From Mesorhizobium sp. WSM3859 (GTDB lineage: Bacteria > Pseudomonadota > Alphaproteobacteria > Rhizobiales > Rhizobiaceae): 64,000 nucleotides of DNA. The first letter of the stretch is position 1. Each line of letters begins with the position of its first letter. A program made the position numbers and the translations under genes. Below are positions 17,292-26,047 of this stretch, one piece after another. Under the pieces are notes generated by a model, which searched no databases, was not told where the DNA came from, and saw only the letters and a program-made list of their open reading frames with translations. The stretch is taken from positions 396,553-460,552 of the forward strand of contig NZ_NSGG01000001.1 of NCBI RefSeq assembly GCF_002295065.1, in the 5' to 3' direction.

Positions 17292-18482
17292 ATGCAGCCC
17301 AATCCGAGCGAACGCGATCCTTACAACGGCCTGACCAGCCTCCACCCGACCTTGCCGTCGGCGGCCTATTGGGACGCCGAAGCATACCGGCGCGATCTGG
17401 ACGCCATCTGGTACCGAAGCTGGCTGATGGTCTGTCGCGAGGCCGATCTCGCCGAGCCGCTTGCCTTCCGAACGGTGCGCATCGGCAGCCAGGAGATCGT
17501 CGTGCTGCGCGACGAGACCGGCGCCTTGCGCGCCTTCCACAACACCTGCCGGCATCGCGGCTCTCAGCTTTGCCAGGAAAACGCTGGGCGGCTGAAGGCC
17601 AGGTTGCTCACCTGCCCCTACCACGCATGGTCCTATTCGCTGCGCGGCGATCTCGTGCGGGTGCCGTCGAAATCGCTACCCGACGGCTTCGACAAGGCCG
17701 ACTATCCGCTCTACCGGGTGGCGCTCTCGGTCTGGCGCGGTTTCGTCTTCATCAACCTTGCCGAAGATGCCAGCGGTTCAGCGGAAGCTGCCTTCGACCG
17801 GGCTTCCGGCGATCTTTCCAACTGGCCACTGGAAACGCTCGTCACCGGCCATCGGCTGACCAAGGTGATGAACTGCAACTGGAAGATTTTCTGGGAAAAC
17901 TTCAACGAATGCCTGCACTGCCCGGGCGTGCACAAGGACCTGTCGCGGCTGGTGCCGATCTATGGTCGCGGCCTGATGGCCAGGCATGACGATCCCGAAT
18001 GGGCTCGCCATGCCGACAATGACGATCCGGAATTCTCGGGTCGCCTGCGCGCCGGGGCCGAAACCTGGTCGCGGGACGGCCACGTCCATGGCCCGGTCTT
18101 CCCGAGCCTGACCCCGGCCGAGCGCGCCGCCGGCCAGACCTACGCCACGTCGCTGCCCTCGATGTTCATCGTCGGCCATGTCGATTATATGCGCACGGTG
18201 CAGCTCGCCCCGCTCGGTCCCGAGCGGACCGAGCTCACCGCGGAATGGCTGTTCGCTCCGGATGCGCTGGGAAAGACCGATATCGACAACATCGTCGCCT
18301 TCGGCAACCAGGTGCTGGAGGAGGACGCCGCGATCTGCGAGGTCAACCAGAAGGGCCTGCGCTCGATGCGCCACGAGGCCGGCGTGCTGATGCCCGAGGA
18401 ATACGACCTGCACCGTTTTCACGATTGGGTGCGCGAGCGCCACGCGGCGCTCAAAACGCCTTCGGCAGATAGCGCCAGGTGA
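17292..18482 (+). CDS. Rieske non-heme iron oxygenase, alpha subunit type
   Basis: A 396-residue oxygenase. The Rieske [2Fe-2S] ligands are in CRHRGSQLCQ (CxH) and CPYHAWSY (CxxH) near residues 87-118. The mononuclear iron region is NFNECLHCPGVHKDL, with the bridging acid and both histidines. Family members dihydroxylate aromatic rings or demethylate quaternary amines such as glycine betaine; the substrate is not readable. A TTGACA hexamer occurs at 17242 but no convincing -10. There is no neighbouring reductase gene. It converges with an MFS gene, their 3' ends overlapping by 32 nt. Confidence 0.88.
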   Translation: MQPNPSERDPYNGLTSLHPTLPSAAYWDAEAYRRDLDAIWYRSWLMVCREADLAEPLAFRTVRIGSQEIVVLRDETGALRAFHNTCRHRGSQLCQENAGRLKARLLTCPYHAWSYSLRGDLVRVPSKSLPDGFDKADYPLYRVALSVWRGFVFINLAEDASGSAEAAFDRASGDLSNWPLETLVTGHRLTKVMNCNWKIFWENFNECLHCPGVHKDLSRLVPIYGRGLMARHDDPEWARHADNDDPEFSGRLRAGAETWSRDGHVHGPVFPSLTPAERAAGQTYATSLPSMFIVGHVDYMRTVQLAPLGPERTELTAEWLFAPDALGKTDIDNIVAFGNQVLEEDAAICEVNQKGLRSMRHEAGVLMPEEYDLHRFHDWVRERHAALKTPSADSAR

Positions 18483-19650
18483 CGAAGCCGCAGAAGGCGG
18501 CCAGGATGCCAAGCGTGACGAACACCGATCCCAGGCCGAAGAAGGTGAGCACAACCGAATAGACGAGCGGCGGCGTCAGCTCGGAGAAATCGAGATAGGT
18601 GCGGTAGACGGCCGCCATCTGGGCTTTCTCGTAGGAGCGCACCGAGCGCATGAAGGCTGTCGAGCCGAGCGCGTCGAGGGCGATGGTGAAGAGCGCGCCG
18701 CAGAGCAGCAGCGCGGCCGTGAGCAGCGGCGCGGCCTCGCCGATGCCGCCGGCCGCAAACAGCATGGCTGCCATGGCGAAATAGGCGAAGGTCATGACCC
18801 GGCGCCCGCCGAAGCGCCTGCCTGCCCTGCCCCAGAAGATCGCCACGAACAACAGCGCATTGCCGGCCGGGACCAGCAGGCCGCCGGCAAGCTTGCCCTC
18901 GCCGGTGATCACCATGAACAGCGGGCCATAGACGAAGAACGTCGTCCAGAAGCAGGAGCGGCCGAAGGCGATCAGCCAGGCAAGTCTCAGCCTCGGCTGC
19001 TTCACGAAGCGGCCGATATTGGCGAGCGGATTGGCCGGACGCGACTTGCCGGGCCGGATCGACTGATTATCGCTCAGCCGGTAGAACCAGAACAGGCAAA
19101 GCAGCGCGAAGGCAAACACCACGACCGCGCCATGCGCGGCATAGATGCCGAAATGGGTGTAGAGGAAGATGCCGAGCGTCGGCCCGCCCGTCCAGGCAAA
19201 CATCGACCACGCCATGCGCAGCGATTCGGCCTGCATGAAGTCGGTCTTGCGGATGTGATCCATGATGTAGAGGTTGAGCGTGATCGACAGCGCGCTCGCC
19301 CCCATGACGCGGCACAGCATGCCGGCAATCTGTCCGGGCAGCGTGTGGGTGACGAAGAAGGCGGAGCCGATCGCCAGCAGCACGCACCCGGCCGTGTAGA
19401 CCCAGCGCCGCGCGAAGCGGCGGATCAGCATCGGCATGAACAGCGTGACCGAAAGGCCCATCAGCGACACGATGGTGTAGAGGATCGAGACGATCCGCTC
19501 ATTGTGCAGAATCTCGTAGGCCTGGATCGGGATCACGCTGGAGATGGTGGCGCGGGCGAAGGATTCCACCGCATAAAGCGAGGCGAATGTGCGCGCATCG
19601 GCCGGCCGCAGGGCCGGAAGCCAGATCGGATGGCGCACATGGGTGGACAT
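18451..19650 (-). CDS. MFS transporter
   Basis: A 399-residue major-facilitator protein with about twelve hydrophobic segments; loop 2-3 has the arginine-rich PMLIRRFARRWVYTAG, matching the MFS motif-A region. I chose ATG 19650 (MSTHVRHPIWLP) over an in-frame start at 19752, whose extra 34 residues are not membrane-like. Substrate and direction are unknown. The last 32 nt overlap the convergent oxygenase gene. Confidence 0.85.
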   Translation of the reverse strand: MSTHVRHPIWLPALRPADARTFASLYAVESFARATISSVIPIQAYEILHNERIVSILYTIVSLMGLSVTLFMPMLIRRFARRWVYTAGCVLLAIGSAFFVTHTLPGQIAGMLCRVMGASALSITLNLYIMDHIRKTDFMQAESLRMAWSMFAWTGGPTLGIFLYTHFGIYAAHGAVVVFAFALLCLFWFYRLSDNQSIRPGKSRPANPLANIGRFVKQPRLRLAWLIAFGRSCFWTTFFVYGPLFMVITGEGKLAGGLLVPAGNALLFVAIFWGRAGRRFGGRRVMTFAYFAMAAMLFAAGGIGEAAPLLTAALLLCGALFTIALDALGSTAFMRSVRSYEKAQMAAVYRTYLDFSELTPPLVYSVVLTFFGLGSVFVTLGILAAFCGFVTWRYLPKAF

Positions 19651-19879
19651 CGGCCCTCCGGGACGTGAATCGCTTTGCCAAATCTGGCCGGACCAGCCGC
19701 CGGCAAGTAGCAGGAAACCGACCCCCGGGGGCCGAAAAGCGAAGCCTGCCAAAGGCTTTCCGCCGCTGGCCTAAAGCGGAATTTGATGGCTGCCATGAAA
19801 CGCATTGATGGCCGTCTGCTTCTGTCGTCGGCTTGAACCGTGATAGTCGTTTGGCACGACTGAATCGGATTGTCAGACG

Positions 19880-20881
19880 ATGAGCCTTCAAACGACGAGC
19901 GAACCCGTTCGGGGCGCGCCCAAGCAGGGCCGCATCGCCGCCTTCGACATCATGCGCGGCGTCGCGCTGATTGCGATGGCGAGCTATCACTTCACCTGGG
20001 ACCTCGAAAACTTCGGCTACACCGCGCCCGCTTTGACCGCATTCGGCTGGTGGAAATTCTATGCGCGCTGCATTGCCTCGACCTTCCTGTTCCTGGTCGG
20101 CGTCAGCCTCTTCCTCGCCCATGGCCGCCAGATCCGCTGGCCAGGCTTCTGGAAGCGCTTCGCCATGGTCGCCGTGGCGGCGATCGCCATTTCGGCGGTC
20201 ACCTATCTCGTCACGCCGGATGGTTTCATCTTCTTCGGCATCCTGCATGAGATCGCGCTGGCGAGCCTGCTCGGCCTCGCCTTTCTCAGGCTGCCCTGGC
20301 TGCTGACGGCAATCATTGCCGCCGCCGTCATCGCAGCACCCTATTATCTGCGGTCGGAATTCTTCGACCATCCGGCGCTGTGGTGGGTCGGCCTTTCAGC
20401 CACCAACCCGCGTTCCAACGACTATGTGCCGCTCTTTCCCTGGTTCGGCGCCGTGCTTGCGGGCATAGCCGCGGTCAAGCTTGCTTCGGCGTCAGGCCTG
20501 CTTGCCCGGCTGGCAGCGTGGACACCCGGCCGCTGGTCGAACCCGTTGACCTTCATCGGCCGTCACAGCCTCGCCTTCTACCTCATCCACCAGCCGCTTC
20601 TGTTCGGCTCGGTCTGGCTGTTCTCGCAAGTCATGCCCGCCGCCCCTCAGGACAAGGAAGCCGGCTTCCTGCCAGCCTGCCAGGCACAGTGCGAACAGCA
20701 GCGGGACAGCAAGTTCTGTACGAGCTATTGTGGCTGCATGCTGGACACGCTGAAGGGCGAAGGGTCTCTCGACAAGCTCTACGCCAACGACCAGTCCAGC
20801 GTCTGGAAATCGCATCTGGCCGACCTGGCGGAAACCTGCACCGCCGCGACCGAGGACCAGATGGAGGGAGGGCAGCAATGA
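19880..20881 (+). CDS. Heparan-alpha-glucosaminide N-acetyltransferase-like membrane protein (DUF1624)
   Basis: A 333-residue polytopic membrane protein. The opening RIAAFDIMRGVALIAMASYH and the RHSLAFYLIHQP block near residue 235 are typical of the DUF1624/HGSNAT membrane acyltransferase family. The last ~75 residues are unusual: soluble and cysteine-rich (six Cys in CQAQCEQQ, FCTSYCGCML and LAETC). Family knowledge suggests acetyl transfer across the membrane, with unknown acceptor. Its stop overlaps the next start by ATGA. Confidence 0.82.
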   Translation: MSLQTTSEPVRGAPKQGRIAAFDIMRGVALIAMASYHFTWDLENFGYTAPALTAFGWWKFYARCIASTFLFLVGVSLFLAHGRQIRWPGFWKRFAMVAVAAIAISAVTYLVTPDGFIFFGILHEIALASLLGLAFLRLPWLLTAIIAAAVIAAPYYLRSEFFDHPALWWVGLSATNPRSNDYVPLFPWFGAVLAGIAAVKLASASGLLARLAAWTPGRWSNPLTFIGRHSLAFYLIHQPLLFGSVWLFSQVMPAAPQDKEAGFLPACQAQCEQQRDSKFCTSYCGCMLDTLKGEGSLDKLYANDQSSVWKSHLADLAETCTAATEDQMEGGQQ

Positions 20882-21357
20882 CAGGCATCGCAAAGCCCAG
20901 ACACGGGATCATTCCCTGGCCGCCGGTTATCTATGTCGCAGCGATCGCGGCGAGCATCGTGCTCGGCATGCTCTACCCGCTGCCCTGGATCGGCGACATA
21001 TTCGGCGATCTCATGTTCGGCGTCGGCTGGGTGGCGCTGTTCGGCGTCGCCATGCTCTGGATCACCGCCATCCGCGCCATGTTCAAGGCCAGGACGACGC
21101 TCGACCCCAATGCCGAGCCCGACCACCTGGTGACGTCCGGTCCCTTCGGCATCACCCGCAACCCGATGTATCTCGCCAACACGCTGCTTTTGATCGGCGT
21201 CGCCTTCATTACCGGCATCGCCTGGTTCCTGATCTTCGCCTTCCTCGCCGCCTTCGGCACGCAGAAGCTGGCGATCGAGAAGGAGGAAAAGATCCTAGCG
21301 GCGAAGTTCGGCAAGAAATACCGCGACTATGCCAAGAGGGTGCGGCGCTGGATTTGA
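20878..21357 (+). CDS. Isoprenylcysteine carboxyl methyltransferase-family membrane protein
   Basis: A 159-residue membrane protein with about four hydrophobic segments. HLVTSGPFGITRNPMYLAN and EEKILAAKFGKKYRDYAKRV are the hallmark blocks of the bacterial ICMT/PEMT-like methyltransferase group. ATG 20878 overlaps the stop of the DUF1624 gene; an upstream in-frame extension would translate the DUF1624 gene out of frame. The bacterial family is thought to methylate small lipophilic or protein targets with S-adenosylmethionine; the target is unknown. Confidence 0.87.
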   Translation: MTGIAKPRHGIIPWPPVIYVAAIAASIVLGMLYPLPWIGDIFGDLMFGVGWVALFGVAMLWITAIRAMFKARTTLDPNAEPDHLVTSGPFGITRNPMYLANTLLLIGVAFITGIAWFLIFAFLAAFGTQKLAIEKEEKILAAKFGKKYRDYAKRVRRWI

Positions 21358-21395
21358 GGTTGAGTGGCCTGGCGATTAGCCTGAGCGTTCGGGAC

Positions 21396-21557
21396 GTCGT
21401 CATCCTCGGGCTTGACCCGAGGATCCATGCCGTGACATCCGTCATAGAGCGCAACAGCGCAGAATTCTGCAATCGTTGCAACGCCTTAGCGCCACGGCAT
21501 GGATCCTAGGGTCTGCGCGCGTCGCTGCGCTCCTTGCTCCGCCCTAGGATGACGAAA
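21396..21557. repeat. Inverted pair of GGATCC-core intergenic elements
   Basis: Two oppositely oriented copies of the element seen at 7.9-8.27 kb. Arm 1 (21396-21440) reads GTCATCCTCGGGCTTGACCC then GAGGATCCATGCCGTGACA; arm 2 (about 21492-21557) is its reverse with CACGGCATGGATCCTAGGGT and CCCTAGGATGACGAA. The gap between the ICMT-family gene and the MerR gene stop is otherwise featureless. Genes on both sides end here, so a role as a transcript-end hairpin is plausible. Confidence 0.8.
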
Positions 21558-21595
21558 TTCAGGAGGCTCCAGCCAACCGCCACCAGTACTGATGG

Positions 21596-21982
21596 CTACG
21601 TATTCACCCCCAGCTCAGCCAGCCGCTCCACGCAGGACTCCTCGGCCTGGTCGAGCTCGGCCAGTGTTTCCTCCAGGTCGCGCCGCTTCTGGCGCAGGTC
21701 CTCGCGCTTTTCCTCGATACGCCGGATCATCAGCTTGAGCTGGCCGACCTCGCCGGGCGGCTCCTTGTACATCTGAATGATCTCGCGGATCTCGTTGATC
21801 GAGAAACCGAGCCTTTTTCCCCGCATGATCTGACGGATGAGATGCCGATCGGATGGACGAAACAGCCGCGTGCGGCCGCGCCTGACGGGCTGCACCAGCC
21901 CTTCATCCTCATAGAAACGCAACGTCCGTGTCGACACGTCGAACTCGCGTGTCAGCTCGGTGATCGTATAATATTCCCGCAT
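21596..21982 (-). CDS. MerR-family transcriptional regulator
   Basis: A 128-residue MerR protein. The winged helix is YYTITELTREFDVSTRTLRF followed by YEDEGLVQPVRRGRTRLF, with a C-terminal coiled coil rich in Glu/Arg/Lys (about 80-115) and no metal-binding cysteine pair; the single Cys near the end (EESCVERL) does not form a CueR-type site. It resembles LiuR-type MerR regulators of branched-chain acyl-CoA degradation. Start 21982 follows GGGAGCGGGA; the frame from 22063 is not needed. No obvious target gene is adjacent. Confidence 0.85.
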   Translation of the reverse strand: MREYYTITELTREFDVSTRTLRFYEDEGLVQPVRRGRTRLFRPSDRHLIRQIMRGKRLGFSINEIREIIQMYKEPPGEVGQLKLMIRRIEEKREDLRQKRRDLEETLAELDQAEESCVERLAELGVNT

Positions 21983-22123
21983 TCCCGCTCCCAAAGTCCG
22001 GACACCGCCGCTCGGAGCGTCGCCCTTCCCGCCGATCAGACCCTTCCGTGCCGGAATCGGCACTTAACCCCAGGGCAACCTCGCACGGCATTTACGTAAA
22101 AGTCAATTGAGGTGCCTCGCTGG

Positions 22124-22263
22124 GGACTATCCAGATTCAGGTCAGGCCGAGACGAAAATGGTGGTTTCCGAGAACCGGAGCGGAGCGTACTTGAAGTACG
22201 TGAGCACCGGAAGCGCAGGAAACCGCCGTTTGCAGGCCGGCCTCACCTGAATATGGACAGTCC
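22124..22263. repeat. Structured palindromic repeat, copy 2 (3' of mgtE)
   Basis: A 140-bp copy of the element at 15.05 kb. The core (ATTCAGGTCAGGCC to GGCCTCACCTGAAT) is conserved, whereas the outermost flanks differ from copy 1 yet still pair with each other: GGACTATCC against GGACAGTCC. The second stem here is GGTGGTTTCC/GGAAACCGCC, changed in a compensating way. It ends on the first base of the mgtE stop codon and lies upstream of the MerR gene. Confidence 0.9.
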
Positions 22264-23681
22264 TAGGGCACGCTAAACCACCATGTCGCCAACCCCAGAA
22301 AGGCGAAGAAGCCGACGCAGTCGGTGACCGTGGTGACGAAGACGGCGGAAGCCACCGCCGGATCGATCTTAAAACGGTCGAGCACCAACGGGATCAGGAT
22401 GCCGGCAAGTGCGGCGGCGAACATGTTGATGATCATCGCCGCCGCAATGATGCCGCCCAGATTGGGGTCGCGGAACCAGAAGCCAGCGACCATGCCGATC
22501 AGCACCGCGAACACCACACCATTGATGAAGCCGACGCCGAGTTCCCGGCGGATGATGCGGGCGGCGTTGTAGATGTCGAGGTCCCTGGTCGCCAGCGCGC
22601 GCACGGTCACGGTCATGGTCTGCGAGCCGGCATTGCCGCCCATGCCGGCCACGATCGGCATCAGCACGGCAAGCGCCACGATATGCTCGATCGTGCGGTC
22701 GAACAGGCCGATCACCGAGGCGGCGAGGAAAGCGGTCAACAGATTGACCAGCAGCCAGGGCACGCGCGAGCGCGAGGTGGCGAGCACGCTGTCGGACAGT
22801 TCTTCGTCGCCGACGCCGCCCATGCGCAGAAGGTCCTCTTCCGCCTCCTCCTGGATGACGTCGACCACGTCGTCGATGGTCAGCACGCCGACCAGCCGCC
22901 CGTTCTCGTCGACCACGGCGGCGGAGAGCAGATTGTATTGCTCGAACTCGCGGGCCGCCTCTTCCTGGTCCATCGTGGCCGGGATCGCGTGCAAAGTTTC
23001 ATGCATGACCTCCTCGACCTTGACCGCGCGCTTGGTGCGCAGGATCTGGTCGAGGTCGATGGCGCCGAGCAGCTTGAAGCTCGGATCGATGACGAAGATC
23101 TGGCTGAAGCGATCGGGAAGGTTCTTGTCCTCGCGCATGTAGTCGATGGTCTGGCCGATCGTCCAGAACGGCGGCACGGCGACAAACTCGGTCTGCATGC
23201 GCCGGCCGGCGGTCTCTTCCGGATAGTCCAGCGCGCGCCGCAACCTGATCCGCTCGGTGAACGGCAGCTGCGACAGGATCTCGTCCTGGTCTTCCTTCTC
23301 GAGGTCCTCGAGGATGTAGACCGCGTCGTCGGAATCGAGCTCCTGCACCGCCTGCGCGATCTGCGCGTTGGGCAGGTTGTCGACGATGTCGAGTCGGATC
23401 GCCTCGTCGACCTCGGTCAGCGCGGAGAAATCGAAATCGGAGCCGAGCAACTCCACCAGCGCGCGGCGCTGTTCGGGATGCAGCGCCTCCAGCACGTCCC
23501 CGAGTTCCGACTGGTGCAGGTCGTCGACTTCGCGCTTGAGCGTGATCGTGTCGCGGTCGGCGATCGCCGCGCCGATCTGGGCAAGGAAGGCGGCGCGCAC
23601 GGCGCCGTCCTCGCCATAGATGTCGGCGTGGTGCTCCTCGGCGGGCGCGGCGCCGGTCGTCTCTCGGTCCTGGACTTCCAC
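22263..23681 (-). CDS. mgtE: Magnesium transporter MgtE
   Basis: A 472-residue MgtE. Soluble N-domain (about 20-120), two CBS domains (about 120-250, including VVDENGRLVGVLTIDDVVDV) and five C-terminal membrane segments, with the pore segment LMPIVAGMGGNAGSQTMTV. It is a Mg2+ channel gated by Mg2+ binding to the N and CBS domains. The start is a GTG at 23681, supported by CGGGAGG 5 nt upstream; the longer frame from 23744 has no such site. No Mg2+ riboswitch is visible. The regulator at 23981 is divergent. Confidence 0.93.
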   Translation of the reverse strand: MEVQDRETTGAAPAEEHHADIYGEDGAVRAAFLAQIGAAIADRDTITLKREVDDLHQSELGDVLEALHPEQRRALVELLGSDFDFSALTEVDEAIRLDIVDNLPNAQIAQAVQELDSDDAVYILEDLEKEDQDEILSQLPFTERIRLRRALDYPEETAGRRMQTEFVAVPPFWTIGQTIDYMREDKNLPDRFSQIFVIDPSFKLLGAIDLDQILRTKRAVKVEEVMHETLHAIPATMDQEEAAREFEQYNLLSAAVVDENGRLVGVLTIDDVVDVIQEEAEEDLLRMGGVGDEELSDSVLATSRSRVPWLLVNLLTAFLAASVIGLFDRTIEHIVALAVLMPIVAGMGGNAGSQTMTVTVRALATRDLDIYNAARIIRRELGVGFINGVVFAVLIGMVAGFWFRDPNLGGIIAAAMIINMFAAALAGILIPLVLDRFKIDPAVASAVFVTTVTDCVGFFAFLGLATWWFSVP

Positions 23682-23980
23682 CAGCGCCTCCCGCCAACAG
23701 GGATTCGGAAAGGGTTCAAAATCAGGTCTAGCGCATGACTCCAAGAACGGGAAACCGCATTCGGAGAAATCCCAGACCTTTGCGGCAGATAGCGCGGCAA
23801 TAAGATTCGTCTTGGGAAGATGTCACGCTAGAGCCCGGAATAGCCGAAGAAATATTGCGGCGATCTTGCCACGGAGTCGGTGACTTACTCCATGTCGCGG
23901 CTGTGACAATCCCTCCAGCCGACGCGACAGCGCATGTCGCTGGGGAAAGAGCACCCCTTCCCCGTTGAGGCAGAATTGTC

Positions 23981-24712
23981 ATGATGCACGATCCAGCAGG
24001 ATCTGCGCATCCCCTAACCGATCGAGGACAAGCGCTGCCCTTGAACATCAAGTCCGCAAAGACGAACGAGGTGAATACCGAGCGGCGCGTTCGCGTGGTC
24101 GTTGCCGAACGCAATCCGCTCGTTGTCTCGGCGCTGCGTGAAATGCTGGAATGCGATGGCCGCTTCGATCTGCTCAGCGCCGTGCACAGCGGCGCGCAAT
24201 TCCTGGAACTGGCCGCTGCCACGAAATTCGATGTCGGCGTCATCGGCTGGAAGCTCGCCGACATGGATGGCGCCGACGTGCTGACGGAAGTTCAAAGCCG
24301 CCAGCTTGGGGTGCGCATCACCGTTTTCTCCAACGACCACGACATCGGCATCCTGAAGCAATGCGTGCGCCTCGGCGCTCAAGGGTATTGCTTCCAGTTC
24401 GACGATCCGCCGGTGATCTTCGAGACGATCCTGGCGGTCGCGCATGGCCGCATCTGCATCCCCTATATCGACATCAACAAGGTCAACGACACGCCTTTGT
24501 CCCGGCTTACGGTGCGCGAGCGCGAGTTGCTGGCGGTGCTGTCCGACGGCTGGACCAATTTGCAGATCGCCACGCGTACCGGGATTTCCGAGAACACGGT
24601 GAAGTACCACCTGAAGAATCTCTACGATAAGCTCGACGTGCGCAACCGCGCCATGGCCGTCGCGCTCTATTCCAGCGAGAAGCGCCGCACCTCCAAATCG
24701 CCTGTCGGGTAG
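23981..24712 (+). CDS. LuxR/NarL-type regulator with degenerate receiver domain
   Basis: A 243-residue protein: receiver-like domain (about 35-150) and a C-terminal LuxR HTH (LTVRERELLAVLSDGWTNLQ, then TGISENTVKYHLKNLYDKL). The receiver lacks the phosphorylation chemistry: the acidic pair is AERN, the expected phospho-Asp in FDVGVIGWKLADMDG is Gly, and the conserved Lys in GAQGYCFQFDDP is absent. It should therefore bind DNA independently of a histidine kinase or sense something else. It is on the same strand 134 nt upstream of the serine-cycle genes; a regulatory link is possible but unproven. A GTG at VNTERRVR could be an alternative start. Confidence 0.85.
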   Translation: MMHDPAGSAHPLTDRGQALPLNIKSAKTNEVNTERRVRVVVAERNPLVVSALREMLECDGRFDLLSAVHSGAQFLELAAATKFDVGVIGWKLADMDGADVLTEVQSRQLGVRITVFSNDHDIGILKQCVRLGAQGYCFQFDDPPVIFETILAVAHGRICIPYIDINKVNDTPLSRLTVRERELLAVLSDGWTNLQIATRTGISENTVKYHLKNLYDKLDVRNRAMAVALYSSEKRRTSKSPVG

Positions 24713-24743
24713 GCCTATCGGGTAGGCCGACCGGGTAGGACCA
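24705..24743 (+). repeat. Three tandem 13-bp repeats at the 3' end of the regulator gene
   Basis: Three adjacent copies TCGGGTAGGCCTA, TCGGGTAGGCCGA and CCGGGTAGGACCA. The regulator's TAG stop (24710-24712) is inside copy 1. A CCAACAAC/GTTGTTGG hairpin (24759-24788) follows before the sga gene. The function is unclear; slippage in the repeat could move the stop codon. Confidence 0.7.
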
Positions 24744-24846
24744 TCCCACCCGCACGGGCCAACAACTTACCCGGCAAGGTGTTGTTGGCGAGCCTGTTCA
24801 AAACGAGAATTCCTCCACAATCCCAACGATCGGAGGAGTTTCGCGC

Positions 24847-26037
24847 ATGGCTGGGTTCACCCATCTCTTCATCCCGGGGCCTACCAACATCCCGGAAGAG
24901 GTCCGGCAGGCCCTGAACCTGCCGATGGAGGATATGCGCGCCTCCACCTTCCCCAACCTGACGCTGCCGCTGTTCGACGACATCAGACGAGTCTTCAAGA
25001 ACGAAACCGGCCGCGTCTTCATCTATCCCTCTTCCGGTACGGGCGCCTGGGAGGCGGCGATGACGAATGTGCTCAGCCCTGGCGACAAGGTGCTGATGTC
25101 GCGCTTCGGCCAGTTCTCGCATCTGTGGGTCGACATGGCCGAACGCCTCGGCTTCGAGGTCGACGTCATCGACTGCGAATGGGGCACCGGCGTTCCGCTC
25201 GAGCTCTATGCCGAGAAGCTTCGCGCCGACAAGGCCCACCGCATCAAGGCCGTATTCTGCACCCAGAACGAGACCGCGACCGGCGTCACCAGCGATGTCG
25301 CCGGCTGCCGCGCCGCCCTCGATGCGGTAAACCACCCAGCGCTGCTTTTCGTCGACGGCGTCTCCTCGATCGGCTCCATCGATTTCCGGCAGGAGGAATG
25401 GGGCGTCGACTGCGCCGTCAGCGGCTCGCAGAAGGGCTTCATGCTGCCGGCCGGTCTCGGCTTCCTGTCGGTCAGCCAGAAGGCGCTGGCAGCCTCGCGG
25501 GTCGCCACGCACCGGCACTGCTACTTCTCCTTCGAGGACATGATCCGCACCAACGACGCCGGCTATTTCCCCTACACGCCGGCGACGCAGCTGCTGCGCG
25601 GCCTGCGCGCCTCGCTCGACCTGATTGCCGAGGAAGGGCTGGAAAACATCTTCGCCCGTCACCATCGCCTCGCCGAAGGGGTGCGCAAGGCGGTCGACGC
25701 CTGGGGTTTGAAGCTTTGCGCCAAGGCGCCGCAATGGCACTCCGATACGGTGAGCGCCATCCTGGTGCCAGAAGGCATCGACAGCGCCAACGTCGTCAAG
25801 CGCGCCTACAACGCCTACCAGACGTCGCTGGGCGGCGGGCTGAACAAGGTTGCCGGCAAGGTCTTCCGCATCGGCCATCTCGGCTGGCTGAACGAAGTGA
25901 TGGTGCTGGCCTCGCTGTCGGCCGCCGAAATGACGCTGCTCGATTGCGGCGTGCGGCTGGCGCCTGGCTCGGGCGTGGCGGCGGCGATCGAGCACTTCCG
26001 CCGCACGGCCGACATGCCGGTCGCCAAGGCGGCGTGA
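24847..26037 (+). CDS. sgaA: Serine-glyoxylate aminotransferase
   Basis: A 396-residue class V aminotransferase. It opens HLFIPGPTNIPEEVRQALNL and has the PLP-binding lysine in SGSQKGFMLPAGLGFLSVS. LLFVDGVSSIGSIDF holds the PLP-ring aspartate. In the serine cycle the enzyme converts serine plus glyoxylate to hydroxypyruvate plus glycine; the neighbours (malyl-CoA lyase, malate-CoA ligase, PEP carboxylase) make that assignment strong. GGAGGAG is 9 nt upstream of ATG 24847. Confidence 0.92.
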   Translation: MAGFTHLFIPGPTNIPEEVRQALNLPMEDMRASTFPNLTLPLFDDIRRVFKNETGRVFIYPSSGTGAWEAAMTNVLSPGDKVLMSRFGQFSHLWVDMAERLGFEVDVIDCEWGTGVPLELYAEKLRADKAHRIKAVFCTQNETATGVTSDVAGCRAALDAVNHPALLFVDGVSSIGSIDFRQEEWGVDCAVSGSQKGFMLPAGLGFLSVSQKALAASRVATHRHCYFSFEDMIRTNDAGYFPYTPATQLLRGLRASLDLIAEEGLENIFARHHRLAEGVRKAVDAWGLKLCAKAPQWHSDTVSAILVPEGIDSANVVKRAYNAYQTSLGGGLNKVAGKVFRIGHLGWLNEVMVLASLSAAEMTLLDCGVRLAPGSGVAAAIEHFRRTADMPVAKAA

Positions 26038-26047
26038 GGAGCGGACC

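Noticed and set aside
24759..24788. Terminator after the 23.98-kb regulator gene
   Set aside because: The 8-bp hairpin has no U-tract on either strand, so I list it only as part of the repeat region.
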